The notes: generated by a model not told the origin, from the sequence alone. A DNA stretch of 37,119 bases from an uncultured Saprospiraceae bacterium (GCA_937942435.1 CALDEM010000098.1:1-37119), one strand, 5' to 3'. Shown: positions 16,904 to 26,368, counted from the stretch's first letter. Made by a program: numbers and translations.

Positions 16904-17866
16904 ATGGAAGATAGATCATTGATACATCTGATCCCGATCTTATGGAAGAATAAGAGCTTGATACTCGGTAGTTCGATTCTAGCAGGAGTAGTGACTGCCG
17001 TGATTATGCTCTTACAACCTAACTACTACCAATCAAGCACTACTTTTTACCCAGTCAATAATGCACTTTTGAAACCTGGTCTTCAGGTCAATAATCAAAA
17101 TTATTATGGCGATGATCGAGATGTCGATCGACTCCTCAGTATGGCTACCTCATCTGAACTTGCTCATGAGCTAATTAAAGATTATCAACTTGGTAGTCAT
17201 TATGGCGTCCGAATAGATGATAACAATGATCGTGTAAAGCTGATGAAGAAATTTAGAAAGTTATACAATGTCCAAAAAACACCATACGATGCTATCAATC
17301 TCTCGGTAGAAGATAAAGATCCAGAGATGGCTCAAAAGCTAACAAAAGCTGCATTGGAGAAAGTTGATAAGAAGGCGAATGAAGTAGTTGTAAGTTCGCA
17401 GCGGAGGATGTATGATCAATTAGAAGTAAGTCTTGCAGCAAATACTCGACGACTATCTTCTGTTACTGATAGTTTACAGAGAGTAAAAACCAAATTCGGC
17501 ATATATAGTACTGAAACACAAGCTGAGGCGCTCACCACTCTAGAAATAAAATCTCCAAGTAGTAGTGCAGTCAGAAGCAAAATTGAAAACTACTCAGCAG
17601 GTATTGCCATCGTAACTAATCTCCAATCCATTCAGTTAAAACTGAATGATGAGATAGCAGACATAGCCATTAAGATGCAACAATTAGAAACTTCTATTGG
17701 ATCTACTGCACCATCTGTGCACATCATTGAGGCGGCGGACTTACCCATTGAAAAATCGAGACCAAGAAGATCTCTTTACGTACTTGGATCTATGGTGCTC
17801 GTAGGATTGTTAGCCCTGTCGCTTGTCCTAATTAAAGAAAGCCTTAGCAGGCTCAAGAAGGCTTAA
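16904..17866 (+). CDS. Wzz-type polysaccharide chain-length regulator (co-polymerase)
   Basis: The 320-residue protein has the layout of a polysaccharide co-polymerase: an N-terminal transmembrane helix at about 18-38, a periplasmic region with coiled-coil potential (about 150-275), the Pro/Arg-rich turn IEKSRPRRSLYV, and a C-terminal helix at about 293-312. There is no tyrosine-kinase domain, so it is a class 1 type. It sets chain length of O-antigen or capsule built by a Wzy polymerase at the inner membrane. Its stop overlaps the start of the next gene by one base (TAATG), showing tight coupling with the O-antigen ligase/polymerase-like protein. No glycosyltransferase or flippase is adjacent, so the rest of the pathway is elsewhere. 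Confidence 0.8.
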   Translation: MEDRSLIHLIPILWKNKSLILGSSILAGVVTAVIMLLQPNYYQSSTTFYPVNNALLKPGLQVNNQNYYGDDRDVDRLLSMATSSELAHELIKDYQLGSHYGVRIDDNNDRVKLMKKFRKLYNVQKTPYDAINLSVEDKDPEMAQKLTKAALEKVDKKANEVVVSSQRRMYDQLEVSLAANTRRLSSVTDSLQRVKTKFGIYSTETQAEALTTLEIKSPSSSAVRSKIENYSAGIAIVTNLQSIQLKLNDEIADIAIKMQQLETSIGSTAPSVHIIEAADLPIEKSRPRRSLYVLGSMVLVGLLALSLVLIKESLSRLKKA

Positions 17867-19320
17867 TGTCAAAAACACAAGCGCCATATATCCACATACA
17901 TCCTTTATTGACTAGTGACAAAACAGTCATTGCTATAATCTTCTTTGCTGTAGCCATCATAGCTTTTTCTATTATGGTTGACTCCTATTGGATATCAGTT
18001 ATTTTGCCAGCCATTGCTATAGCCGGCTACTTCGTTATTTTTCAATTAAAGCTATTATACCGATTACTGTTTTTTTTCATCCCGATATCAGCAGAAGTCC
18101 AGTTATCAGGAGGACTGTCGACAGATCTCATCGGTGAGCCCTTACTGTGGATATTGTTTATCACAACCTTTTTATTAATGCTGTGGCAAGGTGTTCCTAA
18201 GAAGGGGTTTTCTATTTTATCATTAGCGTTACTATTTCATATTGGGTGGATAGTCTATACATCCCTCTTTTCTCATCATCCCACTATCTCCTTAAAGTAT
18301 GCTCTTGCTAAGTCATGGTATATCCTACCTTTCTATCTTTTACCCTACTACGTTGTCGATCATAAAACAGATATTAGATCAATATTCAAGTTCTTCATTG
18401 TTGGTACACTTGTAGCCGCGGCGTACTTTTTTATACAGCACTATCAACTTGGGCTATCTTATCTCACTAGAACCAATGCAGGACAACCCATATGGCGCAA
18501 CCATGTTAACTATGCAGCAACATTGGTGATAACACTTCCGCTCTACTGGTATTTATACAAGTCATCATCTTCATCTAACAACTGGATATACTTTATAGGC
18601 GCTCTTAGTGCTTTGGTATTTATGCACTTTGCATATGCTCGCATCACTTATCTATGTATGGCTGCGGCCTTAGTTTATACACTGATCATCAGAGTAAAGT
18701 TGACTCGATTATCGATAGTCATAGCACTGATAGGCGTCATCAGTGGCACTCTATGGCTCAGTCATAACAACCAGTACCTTGAGCTTGCCCCAGATTATAA
18801 TAAAGCCATTATGCAGATGGACTTTGAAAATAAAATCTCCGCAACAACAAGTGGGCAAGACATATCAACAATGGAGCGAGTCCATCGTTGGGTCGCAGGT
18901 GCTAATATGATTGTAGATGAACCCATCACAGGTGTAGGTCCTTCTAATTTTTATGAAACTTACAAACCCTATTCTGTATTTAGTTTTGAAACGTATGTAA
19001 GTGACAATCCCGAGCGATCAGGTATCCACAATTACTACCTTATGATACTTGTCGAGCAAGGTTGGATCGGTCTATGCATATTTTTAATTCTAATCATTGT
19101 AGCCTTATACAAATTAGAAGACTTATATCATAGCACAACAAGCAAAGAGCAAAAGCAACTCTTACTCTGCCTAGGCACGACGCTTATGATGATCATCACT
19201 ATCAACACAGTCAATGACATGATAGAGGTGATCAAGATAGGTGGCATGTTCTTCTTCCTTTTATCTACGATCTCCTATCTCCCTTTACCAAAAGAGGAGC
19301 ATAAATTAAGTAGATCATAA
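17866..19320 (+). CDS. O-antigen ligase/polymerase-like membrane protein
   Basis: The 484 residues contain about ten hydrophobic helices and one long periplasmic loop (about 300-390) containing ERVHRWVAGANMI, EPITGVGPSNFYETY and SGIHNYYLMILVEQGWIG. This arrangement, including GVGPSNF and the HN(Y) pair, is typical of the Wzy_C family, which includes WaaL ligases and Wzy polymerases. It would join or extend undecaprenyl-linked glycan in the periplasm. Sequence alone cannot separate ligase from polymerase, but co-expression with a chain-length regulator (one-base overlap) favours a polymerase-like role. The next gene starts 38 bases later and belongs to a different pathway, so a transcript boundary is expected there. 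Confidence 0.78.
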   Translation: MSKTQAPYIHIHPLLTSDKTVIAIIFFAVAIIAFSIMVDSYWISVILPAIAIAGYFVIFQLKLLYRLLFFFIPISAEVQLSGGLSTDLIGEPLLWILFITTFLLMLWQGVPKKGFSILSLALLFHIGWIVYTSLFSHHPTISLKYALAKSWYILPFYLLPYYVVDHKTDIRSIFKFFIVGTLVAAAYFFIQHYQLGLSYLTRTNAGQPIWRNHVNYAATLVITLPLYWYLYKSSSSSNNWIYFIGALSALVFMHFAYARITYLCMAAALVYTLIIRVKLTRLSIVIALIGVISGTLWLSHNNQYLELAPDYNKAIMQMDFENKISATTSGQDISTMERVHRWVAGANMIVDEPITGVGPSNFYETYKPYSVFSFETYVSDNPERSGIHNYYLMILVEQGWIGLCIFLILIIVALYKLEDLYHSTTSKEQKQLLLCLGTTLMMIITINTVNDMIEVIKIGGMFFFLLSTISYLPLPKEEHKLSRS

Positions 19321-19358
19321 TTTCTATTTACATTGTAAGGACTAAATCGAATCACGTT

Positions 19359-20828
19359 ATGAGCACTACCCTATCAGTTAGTCCGATTACTAAGAATTTT
19401 ATCAATGGCCATCTATCCAATGGCCAATCCACAACTATTGATGTCTTAAATCCAAGTGATGGAACAGTGATCTCACAAGTCGTAATGTCATCTGTTGATG
19501 ATCTCTCCCAAGCTGTTGCAGCTGCTCAAAAAGCTTTGCCAGGATGGTCTGGTCTGACCTTGAAGGAAAGAGTACAGGTCTTCTATAGATTCCGACAACT
19601 TCTTGAACGAGACATTGAAGAGTTGACAGAACTTGTCCATCTTGAAAATGGAAAGATTCATAGTGAAGCCAGAGCTGAAGTGATGAAAGGGATAGAGTTA
19701 ACAGAGTTCGCTTGTTCGCTTCCGCAAATGATCAGTGACGAGATCCAAGAAGTGAGCCAAGGTGTTGAATGTAGAACGAGCCATATGCCAGTTGGTGTAG
19801 TAGCTTCTATTACTCCATTTAACTTTCCAACTATGGTGCCTCTTTGGACCATTCCTAATGCTATCGCTCTTGGTAACTGTATGATTGTGAAGCCCTCAGA
19901 ACAAACGCCTATCAGCGCGATGAAGATAGCCGAATTATTAAAAGAGGCCGGTCTGCCCGATGGTGTACTCAATGTGATCAATGGTGATAAGAAAATAGTA
20001 GAGGCTATCTGCGATCACCCTGATATAGAAGCTGTGTCATTCGTAGGATCGACTCATGTAGCCAAGATCGTATACCAAAGAGCTACCTCTAATCTTAAAA
20101 GATGTGTTGCACTAGGCGGCGCAAAAAATCATCTGATTGTACTTCCAGATGCACATGTTGACATGACCGCAACCAATGTCGCGGCCTCAATGGCAGGCTG
20201 TGCTGGACAGCGTTGTATGGCTGCATCAGCCATGGTCGCAGTAGGTCAGATAGATCATATCGTAGATCGCATCTGCGAAGAAGCACGAAGTATAAAAGTT
20301 GGAGAAAACTTAGGAACAGTTATCTCAAAAGCAGCCAAAGAAAGAATAGAACAATACATCACTGAAGCTGAAGAGCAAGGTGCTAAAGTCTTAGTAGATG
20401 GAAGAAATGTGAGTGTCTCGGGCAAAGAAGAAGGGTTTTATGTTGGCACTACAGTTATAGACCATGTACGCCCAGATATGAAGATTGCTCAAGAGGAAGT
20501 CTTTGGGCCCGTCCTATCTATCATGAGAACAGACAATATAGATGATGCCATCAAAATAGAAAACGCTTCCAACTATGGTAACGCATCTTCTGTCTTCACA
20601 CAAAATGGCTCTATGGCTAATTACGTTATGGACAGAGTAAGTGCTGGCATGGTAGGAGTCAACATAGGCGTACCGGTTCCAAGAGAACCATTCTCATTTG
20701 GTGGTTGGAACGAATCTCGCTTTGGCGTCAACGATATAACAGGTAAGAGCTCCATCAGCTTCTGGACAAAATTGAAAAAACGAACAACGAAGTGGAATCC
20801 AGAAGATCGGACTAACTGGATGTCCTAG
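19359..20828 (+). CDS. mmsA: (Methyl)malonate-semialdehyde dehydrogenase, CoA-acylating
   Basis: This 489-residue aldehyde dehydrogenase has the MmsA/IolA features: the FNFPTMVPLWTIPNAIA nucleotide-fold segment, the VSFVGST strand, the catalytic Cys286 in AGQRCMAAS, and the C-terminal PREPFSFGGWNESRFG. Members oxidise malonate semialdehyde or methylmalonate semialdehyde to acetyl-CoA or propionyl-CoA with loss of CO2, using NAD and CoA. The general ALDH glutamate is replaced, as usual in this CoA-dependent subgroup (LGGAKNH). Placed upstream of the dihydropyrimidine pathway, it would finish beta-alanine and beta-aminoisobutyrate breakdown. The start is ATG 19359, with TTACATTGTAA 22 bases before it. 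Confidence 0.9.
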   Translation: MSTTLSVSPITKNFINGHLSNGQSTTIDVLNPSDGTVISQVVMSSVDDLSQAVAAAQKALPGWSGLTLKERVQVFYRFRQLLERDIEELTELVHLENGKIHSEARAEVMKGIELTEFACSLPQMISDEIQEVSQGVECRTSHMPVGVVASITPFNFPTMVPLWTIPNAIALGNCMIVKPSEQTPISAMKIAELLKEAGLPDGVLNVINGDKKIVEAICDHPDIEAVSFVGSTHVAKIVYQRATSNLKRCVALGGAKNHLIVLPDAHVDMTATNVAASMAGCAGQRCMAASAMVAVGQIDHIVDRICEEARSIKVGENLGTVISKAAKERIEQYITEAEEQGAKVLVDGRNVSVSGKEEGFYVGTTVIDHVRPDMKIAQEEVFGPVLSIMRTDNIDDAIKIENASNYGNASSVFTQNGSMANYVMDRVSAGMVGVNIGVPVPREPFSFGGWNESRFGVNDITGKSSISFWTKLKKRTTKWNPEDRTNWMS

Positions 20829-20862
20829 ACAATCAAAATGTCAATCAAAAAAGAATATAAAC

Positions 20863-21222
20863 TTGGAATTAAGTAATAAAATATATGACTTCGAAGAACG
20901 GTTAGTCCGGTTGGCAGGTGAAGTGATTTTCTTTTGTAGAAAGCTTGAGAATGATTTTGAAAGCGATTACTATAAAAAGCAGTTAATAAGATCTTCCGGT
21001 AGTGCTGCATTGAATTATGATGAAGCTCAAGGAACAATAACCAACAAAGACTTCATTCATAAGTTAGCGTTAGTATGTAAAGAGTTAAAAGAGTCTCGGT
21101 CTTCCTTGAAAATACTGAAATATATAAAAGCAGGAGATACCCAGAAAAGGAATTGACTATTGATAGAATTAGATGAAGTCATCGCAATATCATCTAAGAT
21201 GATCATTAACAAGCAAAAATGA
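20863..21222 (+). pseudogene. Four-helix-bundle (23S rRNA IVP-like) gene split by an in-frame TGA
   Basis: The first 97 codons (TTG 20863 to TGA 21154-21156) match the TIGR02436-type four-helix-bundle family: a YDFEERLVRLAGEV helix, SSGSAALNYDEAQG, and KDFIHKLALVCKELKESRSSLKIL. The family's last helix should follow, and it does: reading on in the same frame past the TGA gives LLIELDEVIAISSKMIINKQK, ended by TGA 21220-21222. So one in-frame stop removes the last helix of a standard 119-residue product. It may be a pseudogene, a read-through case or a sequence error. Related proteins occur in 23S rRNA insertions and resemble Avd of diversity-generating retroelements, but none are here. The gene is AT-rich (20 of 60 G/C in 21061-21120) and sits oddly between mmsA and the aminotransferase. 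Confidence 0.7.
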
Positions 21223-21268
21223 TCCATTCATTATCAACGGATCTTCAAGTGAAAGAAATTTGACTTTT

Positions 21269-21276
21269 TAATTTTG
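21269..21276 (+). promoter_or_regulatory. Candidate -7 box before the aminotransferase gene
   Basis: TAATTTTG is an exact TAnnTTTG, 14 bases before ATG 21291. No clear -33 TTTG is seen. A promoter here would let the five downstream catabolic genes be expressed apart from mmsA. Confidence 0.35.
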
Positions 21277-21290
21277 ATTTAAATAGTGAC

Positions 21291-22625
21291 ATGATACAAG
21301 CACCAAATATAAAAGACAACCTCGATTACACTCTCTTCTCCTGGTCATCTCAGGGAGCACTAAGTCCTATCCATGCGGACCATGCGAAGGGCGTTTACCT
21401 TTTTGACTCTGACGGCAAAAAGTACCTAGATTTTTCTTCACAATTGATGAATGTCAATATCGGTCACGGGCGCCAAGAGGTAACAGATGCAGTAGTAAGA
21501 CAGATGGAACGATTGAGTTATGTCGCACCCAGCTTCACTACTGATGTAAGAGGTGAATTGGGAAAAAGACTTGAAGCGATCAGTCCAGTTGGATTGACGA
21601 AGACATTCTTTACGTTGGGTGGCGCAGAAGCGATAGAAAATGCAATAAAGCTAGCTCGTCTGCATACAGGTCGACATAAGATCATGACTCAGTATAGAGC
21701 TTATCATGGAGCGACAGTTGGTGCTATGACCGCAGGTGGAGATCCACGTAAGTTGAAAGTGGATGCACAACAAGCTCCTAACTTTGTACATGTGCAAAAC
21801 CCTTATGCATATCGCTGCCCATGGTATTCTGATAGCATCGAAGAATGTGGCAAAAGAGGCATCGCTAATTTAGAAAAGATACTAAAGTATGAAGGCCCAG
21901 AAAACTTTGCTGCCTTGCTTATGGAAGGAGAATCGGGGTCATCAGGATGTATAAAGTATCCACCTTTTTATCTCAAAGAAGTCAAAAGGCTATGCGACAA
22001 GTATGATATTTTATTGATAATAGATGAGGTGATGAGCGGATTTGGCAGAACAGGAAAATGGTTTGGCATAGATCATCATCATGTAAGTCCTGATATGATG
22101 TGTATTGCCAAAGGGTTGACTGCAGGTTATTTACCACTGGGCGGACTGATGGTCTCAGAGACAATCGCAAAAGCTTACGACGACAACTATCTTCCTTTAG
22201 GTCTTACTTACTCAGCACATCCAGTAGCATGCGCATCTGCTCTATCTGTATTGGATATTTATGAAAAAGAAAACTTGGTAGAAAAGGCAGTCGATAATGG
22301 AAAGTACATAGATTATAAAATGACTGATCTCATCGATCGCCACCCTTCTATTGGTGATTGGAGAAACACCGGCATGCTGGGTTGCATAGAACTTGTGAAA
22401 AATAGAAAAACCAAAGAACCAATGGCCCCTTGGAATGCTTCAGCATCTGAGATGAAAACCATGAAAAAAGTAGCTGCTAAGATTAGAGAATTGGGCATGT
22501 TCACTTTTGTAAAGTGGAATTTCATATTTGTAGCGCCACCGCTTAATATAACTCAAGATCAAATTGATGAAGGTTTGAGCATCATCTCTGAAGCAATATC
22601 CATCGCCGATCAGGAAGTTATATAA
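21291..22625 (+). CDS. Class III aminotransferase, probably beta-alanine / beta-aminoisobutyrate transaminase
   Basis: The 444-residue protein is a fold type I, class III (omega) transaminase. Visible features are GHGRQEVTDAV, FFTLGGAEAIENAIKLAR, YRAYHGATVGAM, the PLP-pocket IIDEVMSGFGRTGKWFG, and Schiff-base Lys274 in CIAKGLTAGYLPLGG. The family covers beta-alanine:pyruvate, GABA and ornithine transaminases. The setting between (methyl)malonate-semialdehyde dehydrogenase and dihydropyrimidinase strongly suggests that it removes the amino group of beta-alanine and 3-aminoisobutyrate to give the semialdehydes. Amino acceptor (pyruvate or 2-oxoglutarate) cannot be told. It is 34 bases from the dihydropyrimidinase gene. 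The role is inferred from context; the family is certain. Confidence 0.85.
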   Translation: MIQAPNIKDNLDYTLFSWSSQGALSPIHADHAKGVYLFDSDGKKYLDFSSQLMNVNIGHGRQEVTDAVVRQMERLSYVAPSFTTDVRGELGKRLEAISPVGLTKTFFTLGGAEAIENAIKLARLHTGRHKIMTQYRAYHGATVGAMTAGGDPRKLKVDAQQAPNFVHVQNPYAYRCPWYSDSIEECGKRGIANLEKILKYEGPENFAALLMEGESGSSGCIKYPPFYLKEVKRLCDKYDILLIIDEVMSGFGRTGKWFGIDHHHVSPDMMCIAKGLTAGYLPLGGLMVSETIAKAYDDNYLPLGLTYSAHPVACASALSVLDIYEKENLVEKAVDNGKYIDYKMTDLIDRHPSIGDWRNTGMLGCIELVKNRKTKEPMAPWNASASEMKTMKKVAAKIRELGMFTFVKWNFIFVAPPLNITQDQIDEGLSIISEAISIADQEVI

Positions 22626-22659
22626 TTAGAAAATATTTCTAACTAATTGAAACTATAAA

Positions 22660-24042
22660 ATGTCACTACTTATAAAAAACGGTCGCATCATCACTGCTTC
22701 AGATGACTATAAAGCAGACATCTATATCCAAGGAGAGTTGATACATACTATTGGCGAAGATCTTAACATGGATGCAGATCAAGTGATCGATGCTTCTGGG
22801 CATGTAATATTTCCAGGAGGGATAGACCCTCATGTACACTTGGAGATGCCTTTTATGGGGACGTACTCAAGTGACAGCTACAGCTCTGGGACACTTGCAG
22901 CTCTTCATGGTGGTACGACGATGGTGATTGACTTCATACTTCAGACACAAGGTAAGTCACTACATCATGCGCTTGCTGCTTGGAAAGGAAGAGCTAACAA
23001 CAACTGTTATGGCGATTACTCTTTTCATATGGCGGTGACGGACTTCAATGATGAGACATCAAAAGAGATCGTACAACTCATCGAAGAAGAGGGGATCACT
23101 TCCTTCAAGACATTTATGGCATACAAGGGAGCATTGATGATCGATGATGGCCAGATGGTTAATCTCATGAAAGAAGTAAAAGATAAAGGCGGTATGGTCA
23201 CCGTCCATGCTACCAATGGTGACATGATTGATCAGCTGATTGCAAAACACAGGTCTGAAGGAAAGCTATCTCCACTCTATCACTATCTATCACAGCCAGA
23301 GATAACTGAAGCTGAAGCATCTGGAAGATTCTGCGATATGGCTGACTATACAGGCGTGCCTGCATACATCGTACACTTGACATGCGAAGGCGCCCTCAAT
23401 GCCACGCGAAGAGCCAACCAGCGCAATCAAAATGTATACGTAGAAACTTGTATCCAATATCTATTGTTGGATGCATCCTTGTACGAAAAAGACTTTGATG
23501 GAGCAAAGTATGTCATGAGTCCACCTCTAAGAGAAAAGAAAGACCAAGCCGCTCTTTGGGCTGGTCTCAATCATAACAAAGTTCAGGTGGTAGGCACTGA
23601 TCACTGCCCTTTTATGTGGGAGCAAAAATTAATGGGTAAGGATGATTTTTCTAAAATCCCTAATGGTCATCCCGCTATCGAGCATCGTATAGAACTCCTC
23701 TATTCAGAAGGTGTCAACAAAGGACGGATTACTCCACAAAAGTTTGTCGAAGTCACATCTACAAACGCAGCCAAGATCTTTGGTATGCACCCAAAAAAAG
23801 GATGTATAGCAGTAGGCTCAGATGCTGACTTGGTCATCTTTGATCCTAATGAAAAGCACACCTTATCAGTTGAGACACACCATATGAATGTTGATTACTC
23901 AGCTTACGAAGGTTGGGAAGTGACAGGCAAGTGTAAGCACGTCATACTAAGAGGACAGCATGCCATAGATCAAGACGAGGTAAAGATTGATAAGGGCTTT
24001 GGGACGTTTGTTAAGAGGGGCAAAGCTAAAGCTGCTATTTAA
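22660..24042 (+). CDS. hydA: Dihydropyrimidinase
   Basis: The 460-residue cyclic amidohydrolase has the full binuclear-zinc site of D-hydantoinase/dihydropyrimidinase: His58 and His60 (GGIDPHVHLEM), carbamylated Lys156 (FKTFMAYK), His183 (TVHATNGD), His239 (YIVHLTCEG) and Asp314 (VGTDHCPF), numbered almost as in characterised D-hydantoinases. It opens dihydrouracil or dihydrothymine to N-carbamoyl-beta-alanine or -beta-aminoisobutyrate in the cytoplasm. Its position between the aminotransferase and the ureidopropionase confirms the pathway. Downstream there is a 119-base gap with a CTTACG/CGTAAG inverted repeat before the next gene, long for this otherwise compact cluster. Confidence 0.93.
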   Translation: MSLLIKNGRIITASDDYKADIYIQGELIHTIGEDLNMDADQVIDASGHVIFPGGIDPHVHLEMPFMGTYSSDSYSSGTLAALHGGTTMVIDFILQTQGKSLHHALAAWKGRANNNCYGDYSFHMAVTDFNDETSKEIVQLIEEEGITSFKTFMAYKGALMIDDGQMVNLMKEVKDKGGMVTVHATNGDMIDQLIAKHRSEGKLSPLYHYLSQPEITEAEASGRFCDMADYTGVPAYIVHLTCEGALNATRRANQRNQNVYVETCIQYLLLDASLYEKDFDGAKYVMSPPLREKKDQAALWAGLNHNKVQVVGTDHCPFMWEQKLMGKDDFSKIPNGHPAIEHRIELLYSEGVNKGRITPQKFVEVTSTNAAKIFGMHPKKGCIAVGSDADLVIFDPNEKHTLSVETHHMNVDYSAYEGWEVTGKCKHVILRGQHAIDQDEVKIDKGFGTFVKRGKAKAAI

Positions 24043-24107
24043 CGAAATTCAGAGCAGAGATCAAAGTCTACCGCAAGACTCAATAAAGCTATCCATAACC
24101 CTTACGA

Positions 24108-24134
24108 TTCCTTAACTTTGGCGTAAGCCTGCTC
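24108..24134. repeat. CTTACG/CGTAAG inverted repeat between dihydropyrimidinase and ureidopropionase genes
   Basis: CTTACG at about 24108 and CGTAAG at about 24129 are perfect 6-bp arms around 15 bases within the 119-base gap 24043-24161. There is no T-run, so this is a possible processing or regulatory hairpin rather than a terminator. Positions may be off by a base or two. Confidence 0.3.
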
Positions 24135-24161
24135 ATCAAGGACAGGTGAAGAATATAGCTT

Positions 24162-25031
24162 ATGAGTAGAAAAGTAAAATCAGGCCTTATCCAACTCGGC
24201 CTGCCGATGACCGAAGGTGAAGGGTCCATCGAGCAGATCGTCAAGGCAATGACTGAAAAGCACATCCCATACATCGAAGAAGCGGGTAAGAAGGGGGTGC
24301 AGATATTATGTCTTCAGGAGATATTTACAACGCCATACTTCTGTCCCAGCCAAGATGCCAAATGGTACTCGACGGCCGAAGCTATCCCTGATGGACCTAC
24401 CACGCAGCTCATGTGTGAGTATGCTAAGAAGTATAACATGGTCATCATCGTTCCGATATACGAAAGAGAAAGTGCAGGTATATTCTATAATACTGCCGCG
24501 GTCATTGATGCCGATGGCACATACTTGGGCAAATACAGAAAAAATCACCTGCCTCAGATCGCAGGATTTTGGGAGAAGTTCTTCTTTCGTCCGGGCAACT
24601 TGGGATATCCAGTATTTGAGACAGCTTACGCGAAAGTAGGAGTATACATTTGTTATGATCGTCACTTCCCTGATGGTGCTCGATGTTTAGGGCTCAACGG
24701 CGCAGAGATCGTCTACAATCCTTCTGCGACCGTTAAAGGCTTATCTCAGTATCTCTGGGAGTTGGAGCAACCTGCTCACGCTGCCGCAAATGGTTACTTC
24801 ATGGGATGTATCAACAGAGTGGGAACAGAAGCTCCTTGGAATATCGGCGAGTTTTACGGTAGTTCATATTTTGTAAATCCTAAAGGGCAAATATTTGCTC
24901 AAGCATCGGAGGATAAAGATGAGTTACTTATCTCGGAGTTTGACCTCGATGAGATCGACGAAGTTCGTAGCACTTGGCAGTTCTACAGAGACAGACGTCC
25001 TGAGACTTATGGAAGAATCGTAGATTTATAA
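24162..25031 (+). CDS. Beta-ureidopropionase (N-carbamoyl-beta-alanine amidohydrolase)
   Basis: This 289-residue nitrilase-superfamily enzyme has the catalytic triad Glu53 (CLQEIF), Lys127 (KYRKNHLP) and Cys164 (YICYDRHFPD). The stretch GAEIVYNPSATV through INRVGTE and FYGSSY matches the carbamoyl-amidase branch that includes mammalian UPB1 and bacterial N-carbamoylputrescine amidase. It would hydrolyse N-carbamoyl-beta-alanine to beta-alanine, CO2 and ammonia. N-carbamoylputrescine is an alternative substrate by sequence, but the surrounding dihydropyrimidinase and PreTA genes favour pyrimidine breakdown. Its length is short compared with UPB1, lacking that enzyme's N-terminal extension. PreT begins 7 bases after its stop. 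Confidence 0.88.
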   Translation: MSRKVKSGLIQLGLPMTEGEGSIEQIVKAMTEKHIPYIEEAGKKGVQILCLQEIFTTPYFCPSQDAKWYSTAEAIPDGPTTQLMCEYAKKYNMVIIVPIYERESAGIFYNTAAVIDADGTYLGKYRKNHLPQIAGFWEKFFFRPGNLGYPVFETAYAKVGVYICYDRHFPDGARCLGLNGAEIVYNPSATVKGLSQYLWELEQPAHAAANGYFMGCINRVGTEAPWNIGEFYGSSYFVNPKGQIFAQASEDKDELLISEFDLDEIDEVRSTWQFYRDRRPETYGRIVDL

Positions 25032-25038
25032 TTAGAAA

Positions 25039-26367
25039 ATGAGCGATTTTAAGAAGCCCAAAACTACGGCTGAGTACGAAGCTAACTTCCCTCAGCTAAA
25101 GCCACTCATGGATGCTAATATGGCATACTACGAGAGTTCGAGATGCCTCTTCTGTTATGATGCACCATGTGTTAAGGCTTGTCCTACGAGCATAGACATA
25201 CCATTGTTTATAAAGCAGATCCATACTGAAAATCTCACAGGAGCTGCCAAAACAATTTATAGCGCAAACTTCTTTGGTCACACGTGTGGCAAGGTCTGCC
25301 CTACTGAGGTACTTTGTGAAGGGGCATGTGTTTACAATGAGCAGGATGTTAAGCCTATTGAGATAGGTCGATTACAAAGTCATGCTACTAGTGATACTAT
25401 TAGAAAAGATAAAAGCATATTTAAAAAAGCTGATGCAAATGGAAAAAGTGTTGCCGTCGTCGGGGCAGGACCAGCTGGTATCGCTTGTGCAAGTGAGTTG
25501 GCGACTTTGGGTTATAAGGTAGACATCTATGAAGCCAAAGCGCAGCCATCTGGTTTAGCAATACACGGAACGGCGCCTTATAAGATAACCAACCAAGACG
25601 TGATAGATGAAGTAAAGTATTTGCAAAAGCAGCTTGGGTTTAAAATTATCTATAATAAAAATATAGACACCCGAAGAGAACTCAACACCTTAGAAAGTAA
25701 GTACGATGCTATCTTCTTAGGCATAGGTCTTGGAGATACGCGATCAACAGGAACGCCAGGGGAAGAATTAGAAAATTGTATCGGAGCAACAGAGTTTATC
25801 GAACAACTTAAGTTAGATCCACTTTCAGTAACAATTGGAAAGAAAGTTGTAGTCATCGGTGGTGGCAACACTGCCATGGATGCCGCTTCTGAGTCAGCCA
25901 GATTGGGAGCAGATGTAACGTTGATATATAGAAGGTCCAAAGAATCTAAGGGCGCATATGAGTTCGAATATGATCTTGCAAAATCTGTAGGTGTAAAAGC
26001 ACTCTTCAGTACCAATGTAACTGAAATCATAGGCGACCAAAAAGTGGTTCAACTCAAGTGCGTCAAAACACAATCAACTGATGGTAAGTTAAAGAATATA
26101 GATGGCTCAGAGTTTACAATAGAATGTGATTTTCTAATTAGAGCAACAGGCCAAGTCAAGCAAAAAGACTTTTTAGATTTGGCTGGTCTTGAGTATGACA
26201 AGCGAGGAAAAGTAAAAGTGGATAGCGACTCTGGTCAATGTAGCAACCCTCAATATTTTGCAGGAGGTGATGCAGTCAATGGTGGCGCAGAAGTTGTCAA
26301 TGCATGTGCAGAAGGCAAAAGCGCAGCACAAGGTATACACTCTTATTTATTAGGAAAGCAATCTTAA
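25039..26367 (+). CDS. preT: NAD-dependent dihydropyrimidine dehydrogenase, PreT-type subunit
   Basis: The 442-residue protein has the GltD/PreT layout: an N-terminal iron-sulfur domain with clustered cysteines (CLFCYDAPCVKACPTSIDIP; CGKVCPTEVLCEGAC) at about 36-100, an FAD-binding site VAVVGAGPAGIACASELA, and a second dinucleotide site VVVIGGGNTAMDAASESARLG for NAD(H). This is the flavin and NAD module that passes electrons to PreA, corresponding to the N-terminal half of mammalian dihydropyrimidine dehydrogenase. It starts 7 bases after the ureidopropionase gene. Unusually, 222 bases separate it from preA, with an ORF and an inverted repeat between. Confidence 0.92.
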   Translation: MSDFKKPKTTAEYEANFPQLKPLMDANMAYYESSRCLFCYDAPCVKACPTSIDIPLFIKQIHTENLTGAAKTIYSANFFGHTCGKVCPTEVLCEGACVYNEQDVKPIEIGRLQSHATSDTIRKDKSIFKKADANGKSVAVVGAGPAGIACASELATLGYKVDIYEAKAQPSGLAIHGTAPYKITNQDVIDEVKYLQKQLGFKIIYNKNIDTRRELNTLESKYDAIFLGIGLGDTRSTGTPGEELENCIGATEFIEQLKLDPLSVTIGKKVVVIGGGNTAMDAASESARLGADVTLIYRRSKESKGAYEFEYDLAKSVGVKALFSTNVTEIIGDQKVVQLKCVKTQSTDGKLKNIDGSEFTIECDFLIRATGQVKQKDFLDLAGLEYDKRGKVKVDSDSGQCSNPQYFAGGDAVNGGAEVVNACAEGKSAAQGIHSYLLGKQS

Positions 26368-26368
26368 A

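Noticed and set aside
10428..21222. Diversity-generating retroelement, suggested by a C-type lectin fold protein and an Avd-like four-helix-bundle gene.
   Set aside because: No reverse transcriptase and no template/variable repeat pair were seen; the two genes lie about 8 kb apart and the bundle gene is closer to 23S rRNA-insertion type proteins.
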